Assembly (NCBI RefSeq): GCF_014196965.1
Contig: NZ_JACIEQ010000001.1
Coordinates: 372,001-436,000, forward strand
Source: Actibacterium naphthalenivorans
GTDB taxonomy: Bacteria > Pseudomonadota > Alphaproteobacteria > Rhodobacterales > Rhodobacteraceae
Length of the DNA: 64,000 bases
Direction of reading: 5' to 3'
The notes beneath the pieces are model-generated. The model ran no database searches and had not been told where the DNA came from. It worked only from the letters and a program-made list of their open reading frames with translations. Made by a program: the position numbers and the translations under genes. Positions 38,152 to 47,358 of this stretch are shown in pieces. Positions within the stretch are counted from its first letter, which is position 1; each line of letters opens with the position of its first letter.

Positions 38152-38184
38152 TTCATCTTTCCGGAAATATCCCCGCCGGAGGCA
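38152..38184. repeat. Dispersed 33-bp repeat, copy 1
   Basis: Begins TTCATCTTTCC, then two variable bases (GG), then AAATATCCCCGCCGGAGGCA. It matches the copy at 52796-52828 at 31 of 33 positions. It includes CCGCCGGAGG and sits between ruvB and the unknown gene, overlapping that gene's possible upstream start. Similar CCTCCGGCGGGGATATTT elements are, from memory, common between genes in Rhodobacterales; I could not check this here. Confidence 0.8.
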
Positions 38185-38221
38185 TAAAAGTTCCGCGCCC
38201 CGCCCGCAACCCGGCGCGGCG

Positions 38222-39250
<1,029 letters not shown>

Positions 39251-39314
39251 CGGCCACGCCCCCCGGTCGTCTCAGCGAAAAGGCCCGCAAGGGCCGATGG
39301 GCCTGCCATCCACG

Positions 39315-39983
39315 TCATCCCTTGGGCGCCAGCAGCTTCAGCGCCGCGCGGATCAGCGCGGGCGTGTCGGCCCCGGGCGCGGCACCCGCGGCCTCGGCCA
39401 CCGCCCCTGCCGCCTCTCCGGGGCCGTAGCCCAGATTGCCAAGCGCCGACAACGCATCAGCCTGCACCGAGGCGCTGCTCTGCACCGCCGGCGCGGCGGG
39501 CGGCGGCGCGGGGTTGTCTTCCAGAACCTCCGCCTGGGCGTCGCCCGTCGCGGCGGGCAAACCGCCGCCCATCGCCATCACCGCGGGCGCCTTGTCCTTC
39601 AGCTCCAGCACCACGCGCTGCGCCAGCTTGGGGCCGATGCCGGGCGCGGCCTTTACCGCCGCCCAGTCGCCCAACGCGATCGCGCGCGAAACACCTTCGG
39701 CGCCCAAAGTGCCCAGAATCGCTGTCGAGGCCTTGGCGCCAACCCCCTGCACGCTGGTCAGAAGACGGTGCCACTCCTTTTCCACGAGCGTCGGGAAACC
39801 GTAAAGCTGCAACAGATCCTCGCGCACCTGCAGATCGGTATAGAGTGCAACCGCCCCGCCCGGCCCCGGCAGCCCCGCCATCGTCCGGTCAGAGACATAG
39901 ACAATATAACCGACCCCGCGCACATCGATCAGCACGTGATCGGCGCCGCGATAATCGAGCCGCCCGGCGATCCTGCCGATCAT
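39315..39983 (-). CDS. ruvA: Holliday junction DNA-binding subunit RuvA
   Basis: 222-aa protein beginning [31 protein letters not shown]. It has the helix-hairpin-helix motifs ([45 protein letters not shown]), an Ala/Pro-rich linker and a C-terminal domain III that contacts RuvB. ATG 39983 overlaps the ruvC stop by 4 bases; the open frame extends further upstream into ruvC but is not homologous there. Confidence 0.95.
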   Translation of the reverse strand: MIGRIAGRLDYRGADHVLIDVRGVGYIVYVSDRTMAGLPGPGGAVALYTDLQVREDLLQLYGFPTLVEKEWHRLLTSVQGVGAKASTAILGTLGAEGVSRAIALGDWAAVKAAPGIGPKLAQRVVLELKDKAPAVMAMGGGLPAATGDAQAEVLEDNPAPPPAAPAVQSSASVQADALSALGNLGYGPGEAAGAVAEAAGAAPGADTPALIRAALKLLAPKG

Positions 39984-40483
39984 GATGCCCGCCTGACCGC
40001 GGCCGCCAGCCGCCCCGCCGTTTGCGCGTGATGCGCGTGGCACAGCGCGATCGCCAGCGCATCCGCCGCATCCGGCCCCGCGATCCGGACCCCCGGAAGC
40101 TGCAACCGTACCATGTGATCGATCTGGCGTTTGTCGGCATGGCCCACCCCGACCACGGTTTTCTTCACCGCGTTCGGCGCATATTCGCCCACCTCGAGCC
40201 CCGCCTGCGCCGGCACCAGCAGCGCGATCGCACGGGCCTGGCCCAGTTTCAGCGTCGCCACCGCATCCTTGTTGACGAATGTCTGCTCCACCGCCGCGGT
40301 ATCGGGGGCGTATTGCGCGACGACACCCGTCAGCTGCGCATGAAGGCTCAGCAACCGCGCGGCCAGATCGCCGGCGGCAGTGTGGCAAATGCCGTTGGCA
40401 ACATGGGAAATGCGCGATCCGTCAACCTCGATCACGCCCCAGCCCATGTTGCGAAGCCCAGGGTCCACCCCCAAAACGCGCAT
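39980..40483 (-). CDS. ruvC: Crossover junction endodeoxyribonuclease RuvC
   Basis: 167-aa Holliday junction resolvase. The N-terminus [21 protein letters not shown] holds the first catalytic aspartate (Asp7); [25 protein letters not shown] and the C-terminal [14 protein letters not shown] carry the remaining acidic residues. ATG 40483 with GGGGTGA upstream is preferred over the GTG at 40489. Confidence 0.96.
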   Translation of the reverse strand: MRVLGVDPGLRNMGWGVIEVDGSRISHVANGICHTAAGDLAARLLSLHAQLTGVVAQYAPDTAAVEQTFVNKDAVATLKLGQARAIALLVPAQAGLEVGEYAPNAVKKTVVGVGHADKRQIDHMVRLQLPGVRIAGPDAADALAIALCHAHHAQTAGRLAAAVRRAS

Positions 40484-40647
40484 GCTCACCCCGATTTTCG
40501 TGTCTTTTCAGACGCAGTAGCACGAAAAGCGAACATCGGCCAGTGCCAATGCGGAACAGCGGAAATCCGCCCGTGCGCCGGCATGGGGTCAGAGACGGCA
40601 TGAAACCGTCATTGCGAGGCCGGAAAACGACACCGCGCCGTTCATAA

Positions 40648-40697
40648 TTTTTCACTTTGTAACAGTCCGTTAACGGGAGTCTCGACAATGTGAAAAA
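40648..40697. repeat. 13-bp inverted repeat upstream of the DUF1127 gene
   Basis: Left arm TTTTTCACTTTGT (40648-40660) is the reverse complement of right arm ACAATGTGAAAAA (40685-40697) except at one position. The 24-base spacer contains the perfect palindrome CCGTTAACGG (40667-40676). It lies 112 bases before the DUF1127 start. It could form a cruciform or hairpin, or be a pair of protein-binding sites. Confidence 0.75.
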
Positions 40698-40725
40698 CGC
40701 GCGGGCGCCATGTTGAACATTTGTC

Positions 40726-40754
40726 TTGCGCCGGCACAACCGGCACCCTATCTG
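40726..40754 (+). promoter_or_regulatory. Candidate promoter for the DUF1127 gene
   Basis: TTGCGC (40726-40731), 17 bases, then TATCTG (40749-40754). The spacing is ideal but both boxes match consensus only in part. It would give a leader of about 50 bases. Weak evidence. Confidence 0.3.
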
Positions 40755-40809
40755 CCGCCTGTCAGGGCGACTGATCCCTGAGTCTCAAACGGCAACAAGG
40801 ACGACCAAG

Positions 40810-41001
40810 ATGGCTGTATACAACACCACCCGCCCGCTCGCCGACGGCCGCCTTCTGGTGGGTCGTGTGGAGCGTCTGGTGACAACACTGACTGCGTGGA
40901 ACAATGCCCGCATGACCCGCAACATGCTGGCAAAGCTGACCGACCGGGAACTGAGCGATATCGGCCTGGAACGGGGCGCGATCGACGACATCCGGGCCTG
41001 A
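40810..41001 (+). CDS. DUF1127 domain-containing small protein
   Basis: 63-aa protein starting MAVYNTTRPLADGRLL and ending with the DUF1127 pattern WNNARMTRNMLAKLTDRELSDIGLERGAIDDI (YjiS-like). Arg-rich DUF1127 proteins are numerous in alphaproteobacteria; some bind RNA or affect phosphate and stress responses, but this one's role is unknown. Monocistronic: own upstream region and a strong terminator right after. ATG 40810 is preceded by an AAGGACGA run. Confidence 0.88.
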   Translation: MAVYNTTRPLADGRLLVGRVERLVTTLTAWNNARMTRNMLAKLTDRELSDIGLERGAIDDIRA

Positions 41002-41030
41002 ACGGCCCGGCCACCTTCGAAAAACATGTA

Positions 41031-41070
41031 AACCCACCCCGCCACGCATGGCCGGAGTGGGTTTTTTTTC
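41031..41070 (+). terminator. Rho-independent terminator after the DUF1127 gene
   Basis: AACCCAC (41031-41037) pairs with GTGGGTT (41057-41063), with an inner GCCA/TGGC stem, followed by seven more Ts. It ends the DUF1127 transcript 30 bases after its stop. Confidence 0.9.
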
Positions 41071-41103
41071 TGGCACTGTTTCTCGCCCTGCGGATGACGC
41101 GTT

Positions 41104-41451
41104 TTACAGCGGTGCCTTCAGCAACTCCCGCACATAGCCCGACATCCAGAGTGTCACCGGATCTGCCTGCATGACATAGGCCCCGACCTGTTCGATCTGG
41201 GTGCCCTGGTTCAGGCGCCCGACACGTTCCTGATAATCGGCTTCGCCGATCTGCGCGATCAGAATCGATTTGGCCACCAATGCGCTGGACACCACAAGAA
41301 ACATCGGCCGCAGCAAGGACCGGCGCCCGACACGGCGGGTATAGCTGGACCGGCCAAGCGTACCGGCCGCTTCAAAGCCGCCGCCGCGCCGGTGAATACG
41401 CTCAATGCGGGTCAGCCGGCCGCGAAAATCCTGAATCTGAGGATCGAGCAT
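41104..41451 (-). CDS. Small single-pass membrane protein, function unknown
   Basis: 115-aa protein. The N-terminal half is basic and probably cytoplasmic (RGRLTRIERIHRRGGGFEAAGTLGRSSYTRRVGRR). One membrane helix follows (RPMFLVVSSALVAKSILIAQIG), then a soluble C-terminal tail rich in acidic and hydrophobic residues. No recognised domain. It has good coding character and a free-standing position between the DUF1127 terminator and prmA. Likely conserved in the order, but I cannot assign a role. Confidence 0.65.
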   Translation of the reverse strand: MLDPQIQDFRGRLTRIERIHRRGGGFEAAGTLGRSSYTRRVGRRSLLRPMFLVVSSALVAKSILIAQIGEADYQERVGRLNQGTQIEQVGAYVMQADPVTLWMSGYVRELLKAPL

Positions 41452-41530
41452 AACAACGCCCCTTCAAAACACTCATCTACGCCCCCATGCGACGTTTGTA
41501 AGGTGAGAAAAAGGCACAATTATGGCAGGT

Positions 41531-42403
41531 TTAGCCGCTTTTCCTGAGACAAAGCGTCGTCCAGTCGCCGATCGCTTCGCGGGTGTGAACAATCAGCCCG
41601 TTTTCGGCATATGCGGCGACAACTTCTTCCGCCTGCTCGTTCAGAATTCCGGAAAGAATCGCATATCCGCCCGGCGCGATATACGCCCCCATGTCCGGCG
41701 CCAGCGCCACCAGCGGCCCTTTCAGGATATTGGCGAACACCAGATCGAACGGCGCCGCCGCGCTCAGATCCGGATGATCGAATCCGGCCGCCTCGACGCA
41801 GCGCACCCGCCCCTCCAGCCCGTTGCTGACGGCATTGGCCTGCGCCACCTCGACCGCGATCTGATCAATGTCCGAGGCCAGAACCGTCTCGGGCCAGATC
41901 TTCGCCGCGGCCATCGCCAGAACCGCCGTGCCGCAGCCGATATCGGCCACGTTATGCCCATGAAAGCCTTCCGCCGCCAGCCGGTCGAGCGCGCGCAGAC
42001 AGCCCAGTGTCGTGCCATGATGGCCGGTGCCGAAGGCCATGGCCGCCTCGATCAACAGGGGCACCGCGCCTTCCGGCACCTTGTCGGCGTCATGGCTGCC
42101 ATAGACGAAAAAGCGCCCCGCCTCGACCGGCGCAAGTTCGCGTTTGACCTTGGAAACCCAATCCACCTCGGGCAGTTCCGAAATCGCGAAATCCTGCGCG
42201 CCATGCATCGCCGCCAGCAGCGCCAGCCCCGCCCTGTCGGGCACTTCGGTGAAATAGCCGCCGACCTCCCACAGGCCGGACCCGTCCTCGATCTCGAACA
42301 CGCCGACACCGGTAGGTTCTGGCTCCAGCCGCTCCATCGCCTCGCCCAGCGCCTCGGCGCTGTCTTTTCCCGGCAGGGTCGTCAGGGCGGTGAATGTCGG
42401 CAT
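41531..42403 (-). CDS. prmA: Ribosomal protein L11 methyltransferase PrmA
   Basis: 290-aa class I SAM-dependent methyltransferase. The SAM-binding region reads VADIGCGTAVLAMAAAKIW; AFGTGHHGTTLGCLRALDRL (substrate/SAM contact) and DLVFANILKGPLVALAP (catalytic-loop equivalent) are characteristic of PrmA. It trimethylates L11. ATG 42403 (MPTFTALTTL) is chosen; an in-frame start 20 codons upstream adds a basic non-homologous leader. Confidence 0.93.
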   Translation of the reverse strand: MPTFTALTTLPGKDSAEALGEAMERLEPEPTGVGVFEIEDGSGLWEVGGYFTEVPDRAGLALLAAMHGAQDFAISELPEVDWVSKVKRELAPVEAGRFFVYGSHDADKVPEGAVPLLIEAAMAFGTGHHGTTLGCLRALDRLAAEGFHGHNVADIGCGTAVLAMAAAKIWPETVLASDIDQIAVEVAQANAVSNGLEGRVRCVEAAGFDHPDLSAAAPFDLVFANILKGPLVALAPDMGAYIAPGGYAILSGILNEQAEEVVAAYAENGLIVHTREAIGDWTTLCLRKSG

Positions 42404-42437
42404 CGGGCGGCTCCGGTCTGTTGTTTCGCCCCTGCGC

Positions 42438-42995
42438 CTAGGCGTCCGCGCGGGTCTGGTCAAGCGCGCCGAGCGCCTGTGCCGTCAAAGTCTCGATGGG
42501 CAGGCGGGCGTCGAGGCGGATCACCGGGCATTCCAGCTCTTTCAGCCACAGGTCATGCACCCGGCGGCTGCGGCCCGTGAACTGCGGATCGTCATAGCTC
42601 ATCGCCCAGTCCAGAAAGCTCTGGAACGCCCTGGATTGGGCGCCCCCCGGCTCGATCGCGCGGCCGTAGCGCCGGCGTTCGCGCGCGCGCAGCCGGGCCA
42701 GCCGAGCGCCGGACGGAAGCGACAGGAACACCACATGGGTCAGCCGCGGAATGATCGGATCGCCCCAGCCCGCGAAAGAGCCGGCCAGGATCCAGTCCGC
42801 CCGCGGCACGAACAGCGCATTCATCATCACCAGCCGCTCGGCGGCCGGGCGCTTGTCTCTGAATGGCGGGTCCGACGGGTACCAGTAGAAGTCATCGGTA
42901 TCAAAGGCCTGCGTCGCCAGCGCCGTCGCCATGGCGCGGGCCAGCGTCGAGGTGCCAGAGCCGCTGGCGCCCATGATGTGAATCCGCTTGCCCAT
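42438..42995 (-). CDS. P-loop NTPase related to adenylate kinase / topology modulation proteins
   Basis: 185-aa P-loop protein. Walker A is GASGSGTSTLARA; the Thr after the Lys/Thr position departs from the usual GKS/T (here GTST), as in some FlaR/adenylate-kinase-like proteins. It continues DTDDFYWYPSDPPFRDKR and WILAGSFAGWGDPIIPRLTHVVFLSLP, typical of this uncharacterised kinase-like family. The C-terminal ends with HDLWLKELECPVIRLD. It lies 34 bases upstream of prmA on the same strand. Substrate unknown. Confidence 0.75.
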   Translation of the reverse strand: MGKRIHIMGASGSGTSTLARAMATALATQAFDTDDFYWYPSDPPFRDKRPAAERLVMMNALFVPRADWILAGSFAGWGDPIIPRLTHVVFLSLPSGARLARLRARERRRYGRAIEPGGAQSRAFQSFLDWAMSYDDPQFTGRSRRVHDLWLKELECPVIRLDARLPIETLTAQALGALDQTRADA

Positions 42996-43206
42996 ACGTC
43001 ACAGGCCCCCGCGGCAGTCAGATATCAGGCAAAACATCCGGCGCGATCCTCGTGCGATCTTGCTGCCCAAGCTATAGCGCCTGCGCGAGCACACCGGCAA
43101 CCCGTGATGATGCCGCAACGTCACGCAGATCCGGCGAACAACCCCGCAAATGCAAGGGAACGGCACCATGATGAAGCCCCTAGGCGCGGGCGGGCGCCGT
43201 CGGCCG

Positions 43207-43857
43207 TCAGGCCCCCGTCCCGATCGGACAGGTCACACCGGTACCGCCCAGCCCGCAATAGCCGCCGGGGTTCTTGGCCAGATATTGCTGGTGGTACCCC
43301 TCTGCGTAGAAGAAGGCCGGGGCGGGCAGGATTTCGGTGGTGATCGCGCCAAGCCCCGCCGCCGCCAGCCGCGGCGCGAACAGCGCCGCGCTGCGCTGCG
43401 CCGCCTCCAGCTGCGCGTCGGACGCCGCGTAGATACCGGAGCGGTATTGCGTGCCCATGTCATTGCCCTGGCGCATGCCCTGCGTCGGGTTGTGCCCTTC
43501 CCAGAAGATGCGCAGCAGATCGTCATAGCCGATCACGGCCGGATCATAGATGACGCGCACAACCTCGTTATGCCCGGTCTGGCCGGTGCAGACCTCTTCA
43601 TAGGTCGGGTTGGGGGTGAAGCCGGCAGCATAGCCAGCCATCGTCAGATAGACACCGTCGAGCTTCCAGAACATCCGTTCGACGCCCCAGAAACAGCCCA
43701 TGCCGAACATCGCCTCTTCCATCCCCTCCGGCACCGGCGCCTTCAGCGGGCGGCCGTTGACGAAATGGGTATCGGCGGTGGGGATCGGCGTGGGCCGGCC
43801 CGGCAGGGCATCTTGCGGGGCGACCATCTGGGTCTTGTTGCGGGCAAAGGCGAACAT
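43207..43857 (-). CDS. msrA: Peptide-methionine (S)-S-oxide reductase MsrA
   Basis: 216-aa repair enzyme for oxidised methionine. The active-site motif [13 protein letters not shown] has the catalytic Cys55; [33 protein letters not shown] and [22 protein letters not shown] are typical. The C-terminus ([18 protein letters not shown]) holds two resolving cysteines. GGAGG just before ATG 43857 fixes the start. It follows the MFS transporter gene by 55 bases. Confidence 0.95.
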   Translation of the reverse strand: MFAFARNKTQMVAPQDALPGRPTPIPTADTHFVNGRPLKAPVPEGMEEAMFGMGCFWGVERMFWKLDGVYLTMAGYAAGFTPNPTYEEVCTGQTGHNEVVRVIYDPAVIGYDDLLRIFWEGHNPTQGMRQGNDMGTQYRSGIYAASDAQLEAAQRSAALFAPRLAAAGLGAITTEILPAPAFFYAEGYHQQYLAKNPGGYCGLGGTGVTCPIGTGA

Positions 43858-43912
43858 CGGTTCCTCCGTTTCCGGTAATCTTAACAGAATATAGAGGACG
43901 ACACGGAAAAAC

Positions 43913-45145
43913 CTACTCTGCCGGGGCAGGAAGGAGCCGCGCGAAGATGGTTTCATTGCCCGGTTCCGGGTGGCGCGGGATCATAAGCGCCAGCAACAGC
44001 GATGCCATGGCCATCCCGGCGGCCAGCGCGAACACGCCGCCCGGCGCCGTCACCCACAGATAGCCGAGCGCGGCGGGCAGGAACACGGCGGCGATATGGT
44101 TGATGGTAAAGGCCACGGCGGCGGTCGGCGCGATATCACCGGGGTCTGCGATCTTCTGGAAATAGGTCTTCAGCGCGAAGGCCAGCGCGAAAAACAGATG
44201 GTCGATCACGTAAAGCGTGGCCGCCAGCATCACACCCCAGCCGAAATAATAGATCCCGCCATAGGCCAGGAAAACGCAGATCAGGCCGGAATATTCGAAC
44301 ATCAGCGCCCGACGCTCGCCCCAGCGGGCCACGGCGCGGCCCATCAGCGGCGCGAAGATCATGTTGGCCAAGAAGTTGATCAGGAACAGCGCCGTCACCT
44401 CGTGCACCTCGAACCCGAAACGTTCGACCATCATGAAGGCCGCGAATACCACAAAGATCTGCCGCCGCGCGCCCGACATGAACTGCAACGCGTAATACAG
44501 CCAGTAGCGGCGGCGCAGGATGAACTTCTTCACCTGCGGATGCGGCGATTCAAACTGCGGATAGGCCAGAATGCAAAACGCCACCACCGCCAGCGTGAAC
44601 CCGCCCGACACCATGTAAACGAAGTTGTAGGACAGATCGAACGCCTTCCACCCCACCACCAGCAGCCCGTAAGCCACCAGCGACGCGCCCGAGCCCACCG
44701 CCACCAGCCAGCCCAGCACCTGTGGCGCGCGGGCGCGGTCTATCCATTGCAGCTGCAATGACTGGTTGACGGTCTCGTAATAGTGAAAGCCGATCGAGCT
44801 GAGCATGGTGATGGTCAGAATGCCGCCCAGCGAAGGGAACCACGCGGTCACCGCCGTCGCCGCGCCCAGCAGGCCCAGCGCCACCAGCCCCAGCACCTGT
44901 TCGCGGATGAAGATGATCAGCGCGATCACCCCCACCGCCAGAAAGCCGGGAATTTCCCGCACCGTATGCAGCCAGCCGATCTCGACCCCGGTGAAATCCG
45001 CCACCTCGATCACGAAGTTGTTCAACAGCGCCGACCAAGTGGCAAAGGCCACCGGCATCGCCATGGCCATCAGCACGAGCAGCACAACGGGCTGCCGCCA
45101 GCGCGGCAGGTCATGCGCCTGTGCAAGGGGAACGATCCGGGCCAT
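43913..45145 (-). CDS. MFS-type membrane transporter, substrate unknown
   Basis: 410-aa polytopic protein with about 12 hydrophobic helices and the central cytoplasmic loop expected of the major facilitator superfamily ([26 protein letters not shown]). A basic RWGERR loop follows helix 8, like the MFS interhelix motif. No substrate can be assigned. Its divergent partner is the YeeE/YedE transporter, and an FNR-like site lies between the two starts, suggesting oxygen-responsive expression. msrA follows on the same strand. Confidence 0.75.
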   Translation of the reverse strand: MARIVPLAQAHDLPRWRQPVVLLVLMAMAMPVAFATWSALLNNFVIEVADFTGVEIGWLHTVREIPGFLAVGVIALIIFIREQVLGLVALGLLGAATAVTAWFPSLGGILTITMLSSIGFHYYETVNQSLQLQWIDRARAPQVLGWLVAVGSGASLVAYGLLVVGWKAFDLSYNFVYMVSGGFTLAVVAFCILAYPQFESPHPQVKKFILRRRYWLYYALQFMSGARRQIFVVFAAFMMVERFGFEVHEVTALFLINFLANMIFAPLMGRAVARWGERRALMFEYSGLICVFLAYGGIYYFGWGVMLAATLYVIDHLFFALAFALKTYFQKIADPGDIAPTAAVAFTINHIAAVFLPAALGYLWVTAPGGVFALAAGMAMASLLLALMIPRHPEPGNETIFARLLPAPAE

Positions 45146-45223
45146 GCCATCCCGATATTCCCTTCGCGCGGGCTTGGCGAGCGTAAAATGCCGCCCGGCC
45201 CCCGATTGGCCAACGCCCCCCCC

Positions 45224-45237
45224 TGATCTGGATCAAG
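45224..45237. promoter_or_regulatory. FNR/FnrL-type binding site
   Basis: CTGATCTGGATCAA matches TTGAT-N4-ATCAA at 9 of 10 defined positions (the first T is C). It lies in the 151-base divergent region, 79 bases from the MFS start and 60 bases from the YeeE start. FNR-family proteins bind such sites under low oxygen in Rhodobacterales. Confidence 0.6.
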
Positions 45238-45296
45238 GCAAAAAACCCCGTTGAAGGCAAAACTCCGCAAACCCGATGTGCAGGGGAGGGTGCGCG

Positions 45297-46358
45297 ATGG
45301 ATGTTCTGAGTGTGGTCGAATGGGTCGGAGAGGCCCGCGCGGCGGCGATTTTCGGGCTGATCACCGGCATTGTCTTCGGTGTGGCGGCGCAACGCTCCTC
45401 TTTCTGCCTGCGCGCGGCGACCGTGGAATTCGCGCGCGGCCAGCTTGGGCCCCGGGTTTCTGTCTGGCTGCTGACATTCTCCACCGCCGTGGTCTGGGTG
45501 CAGGGCGCGCAGATGCTGGGCCTGATGCGGGCCGAAGAAGCGCGGATGATGGCGGTGACCGGCTCCTGGTCGGGCGCGGTGATCGGCGGGCTGGTGTTCG
45601 GGGTCGGCATGGTGCTGGCGCGGGGCTGTTCGGGGCGGCTTCTGGTGCTGGCGGCCACGGGCAACCTGCGCGCCGTGATTTCTGGGCTGATCTTCGCCGT
45701 CGTCGCTCAGATGAGCCTGCACGGCTGGATGGCGCCCCTGCGCAACTGGCTGGCGGGGCTCTGGATCACGCCGGGCGGGCGCAACGTCAACCTGCTGGAG
45801 GCGACGGGCGTGCCCGCAGGCAGCGGGCTGGCGCTGGGTCTGGCGCTGGCGCTGGTGGCGCTGTGGTTTTCGCACCGCAACCGGATCGGCGCACGCACCC
45901 TGATCTTCGCCTCGGGCGTGGGCTTTGCGGTGGCGGTGGGCTGGGTGCTGACCTTCGGGCTGGCACAGGTCAGCTTTGATCCGGTTCAGGTCGAAAGCGC
46001 CACGTTCACCGGCCCTTCGGCCAATACGCTGATGTTCTTTCTGGTCAGCGACCCGGTGCTGGAGTTCGACATCGGGCTGGTGCCCGGCGTCTTCATCGGC
46101 GCCTTCCTCGCCGCCGCGCTGGCGGGCGAGCTTCGGTTCCAGGGCTTTCAGGATGCCGACAACATGAAACGCGCGATGACGGGCGCGGCGCTGATGGGCT
46201 TTGGCGGGATGCTGGCGGGCGGCTGCGCCATCGGCGCGGGCGTCACCGGCGGGTCGATCTTCGCGGGCACCGCTTGGCTGGCGCTGTTTTGCATGTGGGT
46301 GGGCGCGATCGTCACCGATTTCGTGATCGATCAGCCCGGCCTGCGCGCCGCGGCCTGA
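45297..46358 (+). CDS. YeeE/YedE family sulfur-compound transporter
   Basis: 353-aa inner-membrane protein with about 9-10 helices and two copies of the YeeE/YedE core. Conserved cysteine motifs are QRSSFCLRAA, VLARGCSGRL and LAGGCAIGAGVTGGS. In characterised relatives (thiosulfate transporter TsuA/YeeE) such cysteines line the path for thiosulfate. GGGGAGGG lies just before ATG 45297, so the in-frame start at 45276 was rejected. It is divergent from the MFS gene, with an FNR-like box between. No TusA or rhodanese partner is adjacent, so the exact substrate is open. Confidence 0.85.
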   Translation: MDVLSVVEWVGEARAAAIFGLITGIVFGVAAQRSSFCLRAATVEFARGQLGPRVSVWLLTFSTAVVWVQGAQMLGLMRAEEARMMAVTGSWSGAVIGGLVFGVGMVLARGCSGRLLVLAATGNLRAVISGLIFAVVAQMSLHGWMAPLRNWLAGLWITPGGRNVNLLEATGVPAGSGLALGLALALVALWFSHRNRIGARTLIFASGVGFAVAVGWVLTFGLAQVSFDPVQVESATFTGPSANTLMFFLVSDPVLEFDIGLVPGVFIGAFLAAALAGELRFQGFQDADNMKRAMTGAALMGFGGMLAGGCAIGAGVTGGSIFAGTAWLALFCMWVGAIVTDFVIDQPGLRAAA

Positions 46359-46371
46359 CAAATGCGTGAGC

Positions 46372-46390
46372 GGCCGGGATTATTCCCGCC
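46372..46390. promoter_or_regulatory. Inverted-repeat motif upstream of the secreted protein-sigma operon
   Basis: GGCCGGGATTATTCCCGCC contains CGGGA / TCCCG arms around TTAT. It lies 14 bases after the YeeE stop and ~72 bases before the next start. It resembles the motif at 5415-5432 (shared TATTCCCGCC). It could be an operator or sigma-dependent promoter element, or a weak terminator; not resolved. Confidence 0.35.
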
Positions 46391-46461
46391 GCGCCTGCGT
46401 CATTCATGGCAGGTGTCCCGCAACGGGGCGCCCGAACAGACCCTTATACCGGAGCCTGACC

Positions 46462-46839
46462 ATGAAACCGACCCTTCCTGCCCTTGCCGCCGCCCTGGCG
46501 CTGTCGGCCACCGCGGCCTTCTCTGCCGTTGCCATCCAGACCGGCGACACCGCCACCGGCAAGGTGCTGACCGATGGCGCGGGGCTGAGCCTCTATACCT
46601 TCGACAATGACACGCCCGCCGTGTCGGCCTGCTATGACGCCTGCGCCACTAACTGGCCGCCGCTCGAGGCGAAATCCAACGCCCGCCCGCAGGGCGAGTT
46701 CGGCATCATCCTGCGCGCCGACGGCACCCGGCAGTGGAGCTTTCGCGGCCAGCCGCTCTACCTGTGGATCAATGACAAGGCCCCCGGCGACATCAGCGGC
46801 GATGGCGTCAAGGGCGTGTGGCATCTGGCCAGACCCTGA
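46462..46839 (+). CDS. Secreted protein with Yx(FWY)xxD repeats
   Basis: 125-aa exported protein. The signal peptide is MKPTLPALAAALALSATAAFSAVA. It carries the COG4315-type repeat twice: YTFDND (in LSLYTFDNDTPAVSACYDACATNWPPL) and YLWIND (in QPLYLWINDKAPGD). A CxxxC pair (CYDAC) lies near the first repeat. No lipobox is seen. Function of the family is unknown. It is 9 bases upstream of the ECF sigma gene and is a likely regulon member. Confidence 0.85.
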   Translation: MKPTLPALAAALALSATAAFSAVAIQTGDTATGKVLTDGAGLSLYTFDNDTPAVSACYDACATNWPPLEAKSNARPQGEFGIILRADGTRQWSFRGQPLYLWINDKAPGDISGDGVKGVWHLARP

Positions 46840-46848
46840 GCCCGCGCC

Positions 46849-47358
46849 ATGACCCTTCTGGATGAGATCGAGGCCGCCATCCCCGCCCTGCGCCGCTATG
46901 CGCACGGGCTGATCGGCGACCGCGACGCGGCCGACGATCTTGTCCAGGATTGTCTGGAACGGGCCGTCGCCAAACGCCATCACTGGCGCCGCGACGGCCC
47001 CGCCCGGGCGTGGATGTTCCGCATCCTGCTGAACTGCCACCGCGACAACCTGCGCCGCCGCCCCCGCCATCTGACGGCGGTCGAGGATCTGGCCGTCGAG
47101 CCCGCCCTCCCCGGCGATCAGGAGGCGCATCTGGCCCTGACCGAGGTGCAGGCCGCCATCGCCGCCCTGCCCCACGACCAGCGCGAGGCGTTGCTGCTGG
47201 TCGCGCTTGATGGCATGAGCTTTGACGAAGCCGCCGCCACGCTCGGCATCCCCAAGGGCACGCTGATGTCGCGCCTTGGCCGCGCGCGGGAAAAACTGCG
47301 CGTCCAGACAGGGCGCGAACGCCCCGCGCGCCCGACACCGAAAAGGCAGACCCCATGA
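46849..47358 (+). CDS. ECF-family RNA polymerase sigma factor
   Basis: 169-aa sigma-70 factor with regions 2 and 4 only. Region 2: ALRRYAHGLIGDRDAADDLVQDCLERAVAK...RAWMFRILLNCHRDNLR. Region 4: LTEVQAAIAALPHDQREALLLVALDGMSFDEAAATLGIPKGTLMSRLGRAREKLR, a clear helix-turn-helix. It sits between a secreted protein gene and its anti-sigma gene, with a 4-base overlap to the latter. It probably responds to an envelope signal; target promoters are not known. Confidence 0.93.
   Translation: MTLLDEIEAAIPALRRYAHGLIGDRDAADDLVQDCLERAVAKRHHWRRDGPARAWMFRILLNCHRDNLRRRPRHLTAVEDLAVEPALPGDQEAHLALTEVQAAIAALPHDQREALLLVALDGMSFDEAAATLGIPKGTLMSRLGRAREKLRVQTGRERPARPTPKRQTP

Larger units (their letters stand above)
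40490..40809. other. Divergent region between ruvC and the DUF1127 gene
   Basis: 320 bases with no convincing gene. It holds a 13-bp inverted repeat (40648-40697) and a possible promoter for the DUF1127 gene (40726-40754), each listed separately. Two GAAC half-sites occur near ruvC but are not spaced like the alphaproteobacterial LexA box (GTTC-N7-GTTC). Confidence 0.5.

Noticed and set aside
40525-40560. Possible LexA site before ruvC
   Set aside because: Two GAAC/GTTC half-sites are present but about 19 bases apart rather than the 7 of the alphaproteobacterial SOS box.
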